From Tetrahymena elliotti 4EA (Eukaryota > Ciliophora > Oligohymenophorea > Hymenostomatida > Tetrahymenidae): DNA of 64,000 bases. Each line of letters starts with the position of its first letter. Position 1 is the first letter of the stretch. The notes beneath the pieces were generated by a model. The model saw only the letters and a list, made by a program, of their open reading frames with translations. It had not been told where the DNA came from and searched no databases. Shown here in pieces: positions 47,633 to 61,200 of this stretch. A program made the translations under genes and the position numbers. Where the stretch lies: positions 151,825 through 215,824 of the forward strand of contig JH720323.1 in NCBI GenBank assembly GCA_000231825.2, written 5' to 3'.

Positions 47633-50447
47633 TCAATATTTTAAGTAAGCAGGAGGGTTTTATTTTTAATACTTGAGTTCTCTTTTGAGTTCTTCTTCCC
47701 ACATTTATTATCTTTTTATTTTATCTTATATGAATTCTTGTTATTCTTGAAGTCTGATATTCCTTTCTCTTTGAGCTGTAGCAGTATTTATAACTTAATT
47801 TTAATGTTCAAAGTATTTATTGGGTATTTAATTCATTTATAATTTTTGTTATTTATTTGCTAACTATTTATTCAGCATCATTCTTTGCATATTAGCAGCT
47901 TTTGTAGTGATTACTTTGTTCTCATGTTTAAGATATTCATTTTCTTCTTAAGGTTCAGATTAATTTGTTTCTGTAAGTTCTTCTGTAACTGTATCTTATT
48001 GTTAAGGCTATTCTTTGCCCATAGATATAGGAACTTCTCTGCTTTCTTAAGGTAATTCTATATCTAATTCTTCATATGAAGATTTTTAATTTAATTTTTA
48101 TGATTTGTTAGCTTGGTAATTGCTATGAGCTAAATCATTATCTTTACCTGAAGAAGCATCATTCAAATTTTTATATTTAGATTTAAGTAAAGTTAAAGAT
48201 TTTTATGATTTTCTTATCATTTCATTAGTATCCATCTCTTCTTCATCTTAAATATCCACTAAAGAGGATCGAAAAGGTTGTGTTTATTGTTAACCTTTGT
48301 GTAAGCTGTATGTATTTTACCTTGAATTACTTCTTAATTGATTTACTTCGTTTTGATTATTTGATTGAGGATCATGCTAAATTTTCAATTAACTGAATGT
48401 ATTTTATCTTGAGTTACTTCTTAAAGGATTGAAATCGTTTTAATTATTTTAGTAATTGTCATGTTCTTTATTTGTAAATTTGATGATATGGTTATCTGTT
48501 TAAGGCTTAAAAACATATTAATCATAACCAGGATTGATGTTAGCTTAAACATATTCTTATTAACGTTTAACTTGTTTTGCAATTTACAAAATTTCATCTT
48601 CTCCATCTATATTTTTATTACTTTGTTGCTCACTTTTTTTTATTTGCAAATTAGTTTTTGGCTCATTAGCAAACCTGTTAAGACTTTTTGTTCTTTCTTT
48701 CAATTAATCAAGTTAAGTATCTTAAAACTCTTGATATTTTTACTAATTTTTGTATTAATATTCTAAATAAGGATTTGGTTTGTTCACTATCAATGGTTAA
48801 GAAGAAGCATTTTAAGTAGAAATCATGTGAGTTACTTTTATACTTTAACTGCTATGACCCTTAATAGAAGGTTGGCTTCCTCCTTTATTTATTCTTGAAT
48901 ACTCTTATTGAATATTTTATCCTTATTGAATACTTTAGATTTATTCTAATAATTCTTCTTATGAAACTAAGCTATTCTAGCTCTATGGTCTTCTAATTTT
49001 CTTCCTTAAAATAAAAGGAGTCTTTAAAAGCTGAGAAGCTGTTAATCTTTTTTTAGGATCATTCTATAAGCAGGCTTCCAAAAATTCTTTTCCTTCTAAA
49101 GATATAGCCTTTGGAAAATCCGGTAAAACTTTTTATAATGTTTATTTAAAAATTATTTTTCTAAAGAAGATTTGCATTATTCATACCTCCAGATGCAATT
49201 CTTGTGAAGACTTCCTTTGCAGATAATCCAGGATATGGAGGTTTTCCAGTTAGCATTTCAATTACAATACATCCTATACTCCATATATCTGCAGACATGG
49301 TGTGTCCAGTCCTTTAAATTACTTCTGGAGCCATCCAGTTTGGGGTTCCTTTGAGCGACTTATTCATTTTAGCAATATCTTCTTCTTGAACTTGAGATTT
49401 TCTTAAATCAAATTCAATCTACTTAGCTGTACCAAAATCTGTAAGTTTTGCTCTACCATCAGCATCCAAGAGTAAATTAGCTCCTTTTAAATCCCTAAAA
49501 ATAAGTCAATAATGAGCTAATATTAATGTTATCTTACCTATGTATGATATTATTTTTATGCAAATATTCAAGACCTTCAAGCACTTGCTTAGTGTAAATA
49601 GCTGTTTTTGTTTCATCAAAGCATTTTTATTTATTTAAAGCCATCCTCAAAGAACCATTAGGGACATACTCCAAAATAATATCAACACCTTTTTAAATAA
49701 AAAGCAATTAAAAAAAAATCTAAAATAACATTTTTACCTAATTTGTCATCACTGATGTCAAAGTCATAATATTTAACTATATTTTAATGATTTAATTTTT
49801 TAAGCAAAATGATTTCCTTTTTAAGTGAATTAATTTCCTTTTTAACTTGCTCAAAAGTACCAGTTATTTCAATATATTTGATTGCAACGATTTAATTTGT
49901 TATTGTATCTATTCCTTTATAAACTTTACCATATGCTCCTTTATCTATAAGCTCACATTTTTTATATCTCTTCAACTGAATATTATTTGATTGATTTTGA
50001 TTTTCTTCATTTTTAATTATGTTGATACTACCTTCTACATTATTATTAGCTAAAATATTTCCTTTAGTAGGAGAAAACTTTGATTCTTTTTGATGTTATT
50101 ATAAAAAGAAATTATAAATATTTAGCTTTTTTTGCAAATCACTTTGATGTGTATAATTTAAAAGTATCTATCAAATTAGCTTGTTGAATTAAATAAATGT
50201 TTTAATTTTATATTACCTGTTCTTATATCCTCTTATATATCCAAATCCTATATAATTATATCTTCACTTTGTTTATTCTTTTTTGGTTTCTGTACTTAAT
50301 TCTCATTTTATGGTTAACTCAATTTGTTACTCACAAGCTCTATTACATTTTTTAAAATGATGATTAAATATGCATTTATTTTCAAGTGAATAATTTTATA
50401 CAAGGTTCAGCAACTTCATTCTTATGATTTGATGCACCACATCCCAT
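47633..50447 (-). CDS. MAPKKK-like (STE11-type) Ser/Thr kinase with acylation-type N-terminus
   Basis: Six exons on the minus strand: 50447-50402, 50339-50217, 50085-49738, 49688-49538, 49494-49187 and 49128-47633; 823 residues. The start MGCGASNHK is a textbook N-myristoylation signal with Cys3 available for palmitoylation. The kinase domain spans about residues 97-380: glycine loop KGAYGKV, Lys126 in VAIK, HRDLKGAN (Asp224), DFG at 242-244, and [10 protein letters not shown], the wording typical of MAPKKKs. The second half is a Gln/Asn-rich, coiled-coil-prone tail. It probably acts at a membrane upstream of a MAP kinase module, but the substrate is inferred only from the family. It shares a 436-base divergent region with POP5. 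Confidence 0.93.
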
Positions 50448-50883
50448 GAGTTTGCTAAGCTAAATTATATTTTATCCTAATTTTTGAAAACTTTATCTTA
50501 ATCAACTTTAAATGTGGAACCGACAAAAAATTTAGTTGTTTTTGGTTTTAGCTATTTAAATCAATATTTATTACAATTTATTAAATTATGTGGATTATAA
50601 ATTCAGAATATTATTGATTTTCAATAATAATATACAAGATATTCTTATCAAAAGTAGAAATTTTGATTTTAATTAGATGGTTGTTCTAATACTTGAAATT
50701 AATTGATATTATTTATAAATTAATGCTAATTTAAGCATTAAAAAGTAGATCAAAATAAGACACTTTATTTTATTTGTAAACTTAATATTAATTTCATTCT
50801 TTTAAAAAAAATCCAAATACTAAAATAGGGAAAAGTTTTAAAAAGATTATAATTTAAAAGTTCTTAGTTGATATATTTAATCA
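50448..50883. promoter_or_regulatory. Divergent promoter region between kinase and POP5 genes
   Basis: The start codons of the minus-strand kinase (50447) and plus-strand POP5 (50884) face away from each other across this AT-rich stretch, so both promoters must lie here. No motif can be assigned. Confidence 0.5.
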
Positions 50884-51516
50884 ATGGTCAGATTTAAAAA
50901 TAGATATTTATTATGTGAAGTCATTTTTGACTCAGAGGAATGCTCAAATTCTGAGTAGGAATTATAATAACTTTTGTAGCCCGTATCAATTAAGAATGTA
51001 ATTAATTATGAAAGATTTTATCCCTTTTGAAAAATCTTATATAAATATAATAAAAACCTTATTTATAATTTATAAAGGCTGTAGCAGATGCTATTCTTTT
51101 AAATTATGGAGATTTTGGAGCAGCTCAAACCTAGCTAAATTTATAGAGTATACAAAATTTTATCTTAAAAAATATTAATTAGATTGTTTATGATATATAC
51201 TAAAAAATGTAAATTAAAAAAAGTAAAGTACTCTGATAGCACAACTAGATTATTTATTATAAGAATGGCTCGTGATCACTTAGATATAGTTTGGAATTCA
51301 ATTAATTTCATATAGCTTTTAGGATTATATAGAGTAAAAATTAGAGTTCTACATAGCAGCGGTACAATAAAAAAATAAGAAATCATGGCTAAGAGATATC
51401 TAAGTAGATGGATTCATAAAATGCTAAGCAATAAAACAATTTTAGAAAATGTTAAAACTAGCTTGTTGTAAAAATATTAATAAGCAAAATAAGAGTTGGA
51501 ATCACTTGATTAGTGA
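50884..51516 (+). CDS. POP5: RNase P/MRP protein subunit POP5
   Basis: Three exons: 50884-50997, 51078-51147 and 51224-51516, giving 158 residues (human POP5 has 163). The N-terminus MVRFKNRYLLCEV is nearly diagnostic. Exon 2 carries NYGDFGAAQTQL, and across the second splice the sequence continues IKYSDSTTRLFIIR, which aligns without gaps to the corresponding FGAA...TGIVLLR region of animal POP5. Exon 3 gives DIVWNSINFI and the SGTIKKQE motif. POP5 binds the RNA of RNase P and RNase MRP, which process pre-tRNA and pre-rRNA. The C-terminus is a charged helix. The alignment decided the second splice site over a phase-0 alternative. Confidence 0.92.
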
Positions 51517-52228
51517 GAAGAGATAAACTATAAAACAGTATTTATAATCATAATCAAAAATTTAATTTGTGAAATAAATGAAAATAATTAAAGATTTATC
51601 AATAATATGAATTTTACTCATTAGTATAATGGTGTTAGAAATCCTAATTAAATATTACTTAGAAGATATTTATAAAATATAAAACAAATATAATAAAAAT
51701 TGTATTTTAGTACTGCTAGATAATTAATCTATCAATAAAATAGTAAATTGTTGCTGTTAAGTTTATTAAAATTTAAATTGAATTTGTTAAATCCTTACTC
51801 AATAACATATAAAATTGCAATATTCTAAATTTATATTTTAAAAATTAAGTAGAAAATTTTATGTGATAATCCCTCCTAATTTATCTTATAAAAACTATTT
51901 TATTAATTTTATAATTTAAAAATTAAATTCAAGTGATCTGAACTTCATTTAATATTCAATGATTTTAAATATTAACTTTAAGATTAATTATGAAGGTAAG
52001 ATCCAGTAGAAAATTTGAATATAACAAGTATGAACAAAACTTTAAAATAATTTAGATTTTATAAAATATTTATTAAAACAAGCTTAAAATTTTAATTAAC
52101 TATCTATCTATCCCAGATATTTTAATTTTTTATCCACCAAAAAAAAAACTCCAGATCCACTCACTGTGGTAATAATTATGCTTTATCTAAGTATATAATG
52201 ATTTTCTAATTAAATTAAGTAGACTTGC
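51517..52228. other. Convergent intergenic region
   Basis: Between the 3' ends of POP5 and the IP3-receptor-like gene. AT-rich, no gene. At 52156-52184 it contains a sequence resembling the last codons and stop of the channel gene (52227-52255). Confidence 0.55.
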
Positions 52229-55200
52229 TCACTGTTGTTATAATTATTACGCTTTTTGTAAATCCATGATATCAAATACTTCGTTATTTAATTGTTTTTA
52301 TTATTTTATAATTGATTTTTACTTTTAGGTAATTTTTTCAATTTGTTCATTTAATTATTTCATCTAATTTAGTAATTAAAAAAATTAAAATAAATTTCTT
52401 ATTTTGTAATTTTAAAATTATTTTACTGTTTGTTTAATCTATTTTACTTATTAGAGCTTTTCTTTTTCAATTTCTTATTCATCAGCTATACGTTTTGTTC
52501 TTTTCTTTGGAATCCAGCTGATGTCATTCTTTTCTATTTTGTTGAATATATACATTTCATCTCCATTATACAGTACTTTATCTTTCAGTTATAAGTAAGC
52601 CATATAAAATATATAATTCCACATGTAGTGCTCTTGCTGATTTTATAAGCAATCATATTAGATTTTTATAAAATTTAATTAATTTACCCTTATATGATAG
52701 TAGAAACCTAAAATATCATCTCCTTTATCAAGAGTTTATCTATCAAAGCCACATATAAAGCAATTTTTTTTTTCATCTAATTTCTTTCTGTTCTTTGTTT
52801 CTTTAAGCTACCTGTACTTATCTACAATTATACCTTATTTTATTAATTTTTTCAAATATATCAAAATAAATATTATGGCAAAATTGATTACCTCCAAACA
52901 CATAAATAATGACTTATGATAGTACTAAATTGTAAATATTATCAAAAAAGAATCTGGAAAAGAATTTATCAGAGTATTTTTGATCTACTCCTAAATACTA
53001 TGATATATCTCCTCCCACTTCTTTTAATGTTTTAGGTTCATATAAAAAGCTTCCTAAAGTTTAAAAAATATTTAAATTAATTGATAAATAATATTGATAA
53101 TTGAATCCAAAATTATTACCTAATGCACCTACACTTTTAAATGTGTAATCAAAATTTTTTAAATAGCACTCCCAAAAAGTTTAGCACTCTTTATGAATAT
53201 AATGATTGTAAAAAATTAAATATGAAAATATGGTAAAATAGTATTCAACTATAGCAAACAAAAGTATAGTCAATCCCAGTTCTAGTCTAGGGTCATAAAT
53301 TGCATGAAAAACATTTTTGAGAACATTAAACCTCAGCATATCAATTAACAGCCCACAAAAATAAAAAGGATGAGCAAAGAGACCAAGCATTACAAAGAAT
53401 AACTAAAATAAATAGTAAATGATATCAAAATCCTACATCAATAAATATATAGAATAAATTGATTTAAGAGTAAAGAAAATAGATTTTTTCCATATTGGTA
53501 AAGAAGAACCAAAGAATCCATACCACACACTGCCTAAAATAAGAGGCGCTCTTTTTAAAATAAAAAAGGAGACTATAACACTTATAAGAATTGAGCTAAT
53601 TGTTCCAAGGAGTATAATTATACTTATTGTATTGTCATAGTAGGTATCATAAAAAAATCTAGGCTAATTTCGACGTGCATACTCTAAATTATGAGTATTT
53701 TAGCTCGCTGAAAGACTACTGCTATAAACATATGCAGCATCACTGTATGAAGCAATAATTAATGCATTAATTGCAAGGGCTAAATAAAAGGACAATCTTT
53801 ACCATAAATGGTTATACATCACAAAAATACCAACAAATTTATATTCTTCCACAATGAGTCTTACATTTTCTTCATGAGTTATCTTGTCAATAATCTTTCT
53901 AGATTGGTCTATAAGATAAGTCAACTTTTCTTTATGAGAAGATCTATTCACATTGTTTCTAAAATCATCTTTTATTTCATCACTCAACATGAAACAAAGA
54001 GGCATTTTTGGAAAAGTTATTGTTTAAAGGCTACCATTCCTAATTATTTCTATGCTGCAAGTTTTATTTTTGAAGAAAATCAAAGACTATTTTATAATTT
54101 GAAAAAATAAATTTTATGAATAAGAGAAACAATAAAATGAGATATGTTAGTACATCCTTAATGAGTTCTTTCTTTTCTAATCTTTCTTTTTCTAACTGCT
54201 CCTTTTTGTTAAGTTATATGACACCAAATTTTAAAGCATTTTCTTTTATTTCCTAGATAAATATTTTAATTATATTGAAATTAATTAAAATCTTACATTA
54301 ATAGCACTTTTTCCAACTGAAATAAGGTCTCGTCCAAACTTCATCATGTTACTAAAAATGTTGTCTTTTTCCTTAAACATTTCTGTGAAAATGTTTTCCT
54401 CTGATTTTTTAAACTCATTTAAAACAGATGTCATATCCTCATCATCATCTTCGGTCTCAATGAGTACTTATCAAAATGATCAAATTTTTATCAAAGAATA
54501 AAAATATAAAAATAATAAAGATACCATTATTTTGGATATAAAGCTAAATTAACATGTATAATAAAAATCCATTTTCTATAATGAACTCATAGTAATCAGG
54601 TGGTTTACTGTTGTCTATTTAAGCCTTCATTTGTTTGAATAAATTGATATTATAGTCTTACTTTTTGAAATGTCTCTTATAAAGCTAATAAACTCTAGTT
54701 AAATTTTTTGTTAATACAGAAACTGGTATGATTCTCATAATTTTTGAAATCAAATCTTTTTTACTATCGTTACACTCAAGGATACTGATAATTGTTAGAA
54801 GACATTTAAATTTTAATCTCGAAACTTCTCCTAACCGAATTTGGAATTTATGTTATCTAAAATATTCTTATTACTTTGCACTCTCTTCTTTTTACTATTA
54901 TTCTTCACTCATTTAATCAATATCTACAATTTTAGATCTATATAGACTTTTCTTTTTCTTTGGGTATTAATATTCACGATTTGAATCACTATTTCCTTCT
55001 GGATTTTTAGAGAGAGCATTACTAGTAGTAGGTTAATCTCCTTACTATAAATGTATCTTTTTTTGTTTGTTTTTATTTTAAGTTGCATTTAAATTATCAA
55101 TATTTTAATTTAGATTCATATTTGTTTCAAACTTAACATTTGTTGGCTACTGTTATAAAAAATAAATTTTATTAAGAAATTAATATTATTTATCTTACAT

Positions 55201-58200
55201 GTTGCAGAAGCAGCAACTACCTTTATCTCTCATCTTGCTGAATATCAGTTTAGAGAAACAGCTTTTCATCTTCAGATAATATTTGAAATGCATATTCTAA
55301 AAATTTTGTATTTGTTATTGTATCTTAATTTTCGATGCAAGGACCTTGCACAAACTCTGTAAGAGTGTTAAAGCATTATTTAATTGTTTTGTAAGTTTCT
55401 TTTGAAACTCTATAAGAAATAAGCAACTTAACTGTAGTAGTGACCAGGTCATAAGAATTCTTATTGCTTATTTGCTTTCTCATGTAGTTCTATAAGTCTT
55501 AATTATGATTTAAGCAAAGCAGTTGAAACAATTTCAAGATTTTTAGAATCATTTTCTCAGAATTTTTTTTACCAAACATAGAATTTTTAGCGATTTATAC
55601 TTGAAAAATTCTGTTTACTTTTGTAAAAAATTTTTCACTTGCTTGAGATCCTACAAAATACTCATAAATAGTTTTTTAAACTGATGCATTTCCTCCTTTA
55701 AGCATCAAATTCATAAATTTGAAAAGTGAATTTCTAAAAATAAAAATTAAATAAAATTTTAACAATAAAAAAGTAATAAATTTACAAATATTCAGCATTA
55801 TTCTCACACTCTTCCCATATTAACATAATTACAATCTTTGAAGAATTCAATCTATCTAGCTGATCCTATCTTTCCTGTCTGATTTTATTTTGTTCATTCT
55901 TTTAAATCTTTTAACTACTTTGTTTAAAGGCATCCATTAAATTTTCATCTTCTTCTTGAATTGAAAAAGTTTTTTTTAAAATGTAATTCACAATTTTCAT
56001 AACAAAAATAACACTCTTCATCGGCACATTTTTCTATCTCCAAAATTCAATAAATTTAAGGACTTTAGAAAGAATATCATCAGATGTTAAAATAATGTCT
56101 CTCTTTCGTTACTAATTAGGAGTTTAAAACATGTTCTAAATTTTCAGAATACTTTGGCAAAGAATTTTCTTTTCATCTTTTAATATTTATTTAAATCTAA
56201 CATCTTCCTACAATTTCTTCTTAAAGTGAAGCCAATACTCAACCATATTTATATTTCTTACTGTTTAATCTTTTAATTTTTTACTTTTTGTGTCTTTGGG
56301 TTCTTCTTCATTAATAATCGTTTTGAAGCTTTTCTTTTTCAATCTACTTTTGTTTGGTAGTAGCTGAATTTCATCATCATTTAATTCATAAAATTTATCT
56401 GAATTACTATCTAAATTATTTCTTTCTCCCATAATATTGAAAGGTATTTAAAAATCATAATGCTTAGACAATACTCTAAGCTACTTTCCTCTATCGTTTT
56501 CAAGTAACTCTTCTTGTTTGAAATTTAAAACTCTAAAAATACAAAAAATTAAGTAAGCTCAATTTTAATTATTTTATTGATTTACTTGTCAAGGGAGTTG
56601 ATGAAAGTGTAAGCAAATTTGTAAAGTTTTTTACGTTAATCTACTTCATTAGAATTTTCAGTAAATAAAAGATCTTTCAAGTAATTCTCTGAATAAAAGT
56701 TAATTAAGGGAAGTAAGTTATCTATTAAATAAAACTTATAAGAATCTAAGTACGTTTAAGCCCTTTCTAATTTCATTGTTTCAAATTCTACTATTTCAAC
56801 AATTAGTTTTGTATTTTAAGGAAGTGTTTAGGCAAATTCTTAAGAACTAGACAAGAAAAGTATCAGCTCTATAATTGCTGCATTAACTTTGATATTTTAT
56901 TCAATAACTAGTGGGTCTTTTATATTCATTTATCTATAACTTACAGTTCTCTCTCTTAAATATTTTAGCAATTCTAAAGCTGGAATAAAATAACTAACTT
57001 TCATAATTTAGCTCTATTCCATTTCATCACTCATCAGTCTAGAAATTATCTTAATTATTAATAATAAAATTATAATTTTTTATAAACTTATTTTAATAAT
57101 TATGTAAATTACAATTGTAAATATTGATTTATATTTTTGCTCATCTATTTTACTGTCAAAAAAGTAATCAGTTTGAAAAAAAGCTACTCCAGTTTCCTTC
57201 TTTGCAAAGGGCTTTTAATTAAAATAATAATTATAATTAATTTGATAGAATTTTAATTGAAATATTACAGAAATAGTTTAGAAAATAATTTCATCGAAAA
57301 AGAGGTTCAGCAATAAGTTTTGGAGCACATAAAAATCTTACTTTTATTCAACATTATTGAGCAAAATTTAAAAGATTTCTAAAAACTGATATTGCTTACC
57401 ATGCAATTTTATCATTTAAATAAAATATTAAAGATCCTAAAATTAAACATTAATTGAAAGCTCATAGTTGTCTCTAAAAAGATCATTTATAAACTCAATT
57501 TATCCAATATTGTGCTTCTTTTATGAAATCAAATTTTTAAAAAATTTTTTGTACATAAACCTATTAATTAGTTCAGAAAAGAATTAAAATAAATAACTTT
57601 GATTTTAATTTACTCTTGATTTTCGTTATTATCCAAGCAATAGGCACTTAAAGCCTAAAAAGAGTTTTTTAAAATTGAAATTAACTTTTCAAAAAGCTCT
57701 TAAGCATCCCACTGCTCATTCATCTATAAATTATCCAAATTTTGAATATAAAATCCTGAATTTTCAATGACATTTAATCCTTTATCTATCAAATCAATTA
57801 AACACTAATGTCCTCCGATGTGCTTGAATATACTCTGAATTACTGCCAAATTTTCTCTTAAAAAATAAAATTAAAAGATTTTATTGATTTTTTAAGATTT
57901 TTAAAATATTTACTTGTCTTGCTAGTTTTTAAATATTTTAACAGTTCTTACTATCAAATCTTCTGTTTTTATGTAATTATAATCATCATCATTTTCTAGA
58001 TTAAGCCATGTTTGACTATCAGATACTATATTTTTTAATTCACTGAAAACTTCATTGAGTATATTGTATAATTCTTAATGCTGCTTTGAGAATATTAATT
58101 CAAGCTTAAGTAAATTGTTAAAAACTTCGTTTTTCTATGAAATACACCTTTAAATAAGTTCGATAATTTTATTTTCTAGTTCACCACTTTGAGAGAAATA

Positions 58201-61200
58201 GAAAGAAATCAATAAACATTCCATAAAAGGTCTGTCTATTACTTCATCAATAGATTAAATTCTATATCTTTAAGTATAAATTTTCACCTTTTCAGATTTT
58301 ACTATATGGCCTACTTCAGTAAAATCATTTGGCAACAATTCCAAGACATCATCGACAACTTTTTCTGTTTCTTCTTTTTTATACTCACAGAATTTCTATT
58401 TAAATTAGAATATATTTGCATTGAAATAACTTGTTTGAATGAATTTACTTGCTAGAAATAAGAGATAATATTATCAATAAAAAAATCTTGTCTCATATCA
58501 AGTAAGAAAGAAAAGAATTCACATATCTTAATTTTAATTTACTCTTCAATATCAATATTTTCATTCTTTTCTCTTACAGAAAAAGTTTTATTTGTGTATT
58601 AAAATAAAATCTTTTTTAATCCTTGAAACTTTTTAAAGGTAGGGTCTTTAATAATGTCTGACTCAAAATCTAAGTTATTACTGTAAAGTTTTTACTTTTC
58701 TTTATTTTTATCATCATTCTTTGTTAAAATATTTGTTATAGTTTTAGTTTAATTTAACACTTTAGCATAAACATTGTCTCTTTTAGCTCTTTGGTGCTGA
58801 ACGTATTTACGTTTAACATGCAAAGAGTCTAATTCTTAAAAATATGTTTCGTCATATTCTAATAACACAGTTAATGAGCTTATAATTCTTTCTAGTTCAG
58901 ATACTTCTTACTTTTAATCCTATTTGAGAATTTAAAAATATGCTAAAAAGGAAAGTTTATCTTTCTGTATCTTTTATTACTTTAATCCTGTCCTCTCATT
59001 AAATATTCCAAATTATAGCATTGTGGTTAAAGTGTGAATTAGTTCAAGCATAAAAACATTATACACTTAAGGTTTTTTACTTGACTAACTTTCATTTTTA
59101 TTTGGCTTTTCCGAAAATTATAAAATTTTCACTTATTCTTCTAAGTGTTTCAGCAACTAATCTTTAAGCTTTGTTAGCTATTGCTAATATTAAATATCTT
59201 GCTAATTTACATGTTAGTGGCCATTTAATAAAAATGGTTTGTTAGCGTTAACATTAAATTTATCTTCAATATTATATTTTATACTCTTTTAACGCTATCT
59301 GCTAGTAAAATATTAACTCTATTTTCTTCCATTAGTATTACTTCGAGCACCTGAAGCTACACTATTTAAATTATTTAAATTTTTTTTGGCATCAACTGAA
59401 ATATCTCCATCAACTCCTGAGTTATTTTAATTTGCAATAGATTTAATAGCATCTAAATTGACTATTCTAACTAAATTTGGTCTTGTTTATTTCTAATTAG
59501 GATATTTATCAATATAAATATTCATTATTATTTTTAGAAACCCAGCTAATAACTAAATATTTTTGTTTTTATTTTAATCTATTATAAATTAAACTAAAAT
59601 AGACAGAGGAAAAATCTATGAGAATTCAATACAAGCATTAAAGTTTCTATCTTTGCACAAATTAGCCATTAGATTCAATTACTACTATAAATATATTATC
59701 TGCTTTTCAACAACTTCGTTTGATTACTTAAATAAATTTTTAAAACTATTTAATCTTTTTTAAAAATAAAAGTGTTTGTTTTACCTAATCTAAGCTTATA
59801 AGTTTTATTAAGCTTTCCATATCTTACTAAATATTTTCTTTACTTGATATATGTATTTATATTTTGAGATCTTGCAAATCATCTGAATCTTTTGGTATCA
59901 TTTCAATAGGAATAAGACATGCTTTGGCAAATTGTTTATCTTGGAATATCTTAAATAATAGATAAGTCAATAAAAGTATTTTTGGACAATTAAATTTACC
60001 AAATTAAAAACATATTCTTAAATTATGTACAAGGCATTATTATTTACAACACAGAAATTTGATAGTAGCTGAACTAATTCTGGGAGAGAATAAATTTCAA
60101 AAAAGGAAAATTTATCAATTATCTCTTTTAAAAAAGTTTTTTATCCTGAAAACAAAGAAACCCCATTTCTCTTTTCAAAGGAATCTAGAAATAATTTATT
60201 GTTAATATTTATTTAAAAATAACAAATTATAATTTACTATCATTATCAGAAGAAGAATTATTCATTTTATTTGCTAAAAATGACCTATTGTTAACAAGTA
60301 GATAGTCTGTTTACACTCCTGTATATAAATTATTTCTATAACTTCCTGAATTACCTTACTCATTAAACTCATTAAAATCATCGATCCTCTTCCTTACCAA
60401 ATCTTGCAAGATTTAAGCATTCTAAAATATTTTTTAGATTGACTAACAAACAAAATCTCCATATCCAATATGTGAAACAATAATCTTAAAAAACCTAGTT
60501 AAGTATTCTTAGTTTACAATATTATTTGAGCAAACTGACTCAAGAAGCTTATAAACTTAAAAGGATATCCTATATGATTTTGCAAATACTTCTTCTTCAA
60601 ATTTCTAAATACTCATTTGTCTCTCTATTTAACAAACAACAATAAATATAAATAAAACATTAATAAATTAAATACACTTTTCTGTACTGAGGTCATATTC
60701 TTTGATAATTGGCCAATTATTTGATTTGTAAATTTTCAGAAAATCCATTCTCTCAAAATAAGTAGGAGCTATTCTCTAAAAATCTTTTTATTAAGGAAAT
60801 ATTATCTTTAAAATCCAGCATAGCATTCCTATCATATGCTACTCTCTAATAATCTTTATTTTATTTTAAAAGAAATTTTTAATATTTTAAATATAATTCC
60901 TCAATAAATAAATACTTACTTTTTATCTCTTAGAGCTGGGCTTAGAGTATTCTTGTTAGACATCTATAAAGGATGTGATTTAGTTATTTATATAGCTATC
61001 TATTCCAATAATGGCATCATTTACTTCTTATAATACCTATCTAAAAAACAATCTATATTTCCACTTTTACTCTTCTGATTTATATTTCTAAAAAAATAAT
61101 GTGCTTGATAAAAAAAATTATGAATAATTTTACTAATAAATTTAAGTTTTTAAGCTGATTCATAAGAAATTGCATTGAATATAAAATAAAGTTTGTTTCC

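Noticed and set aside
48461..48766. Hydrophobic plus-strand frame of about 100 codons
   Set aside because: It is antisense to the Gln/Asn-rich tail of the minus-strand kinase, and its hydrophobic look comes from complementing those codons.
51148..51223. Alternative phase-0 splice for POP5 intron 2 using a GTTTAT donor
   Set aside because: It leaves about 15 extra residues and an atypical donor; the GTATAC donor gives a gapless alignment to the POP5 family.
53808..54110. Plus-strand frame starting MVIHHKNTNKF
   Set aside because: Antisense to the coupling and first membrane part of the calcium channel, which has clear family motifs.
56908..56944. GT...AG segment of 37 nt as an intron in the channel gene
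   Set aside because: The unspliced frame reads through cleanly (KDPLVIEQNIKVNAAIIEL), so no intron is needed.
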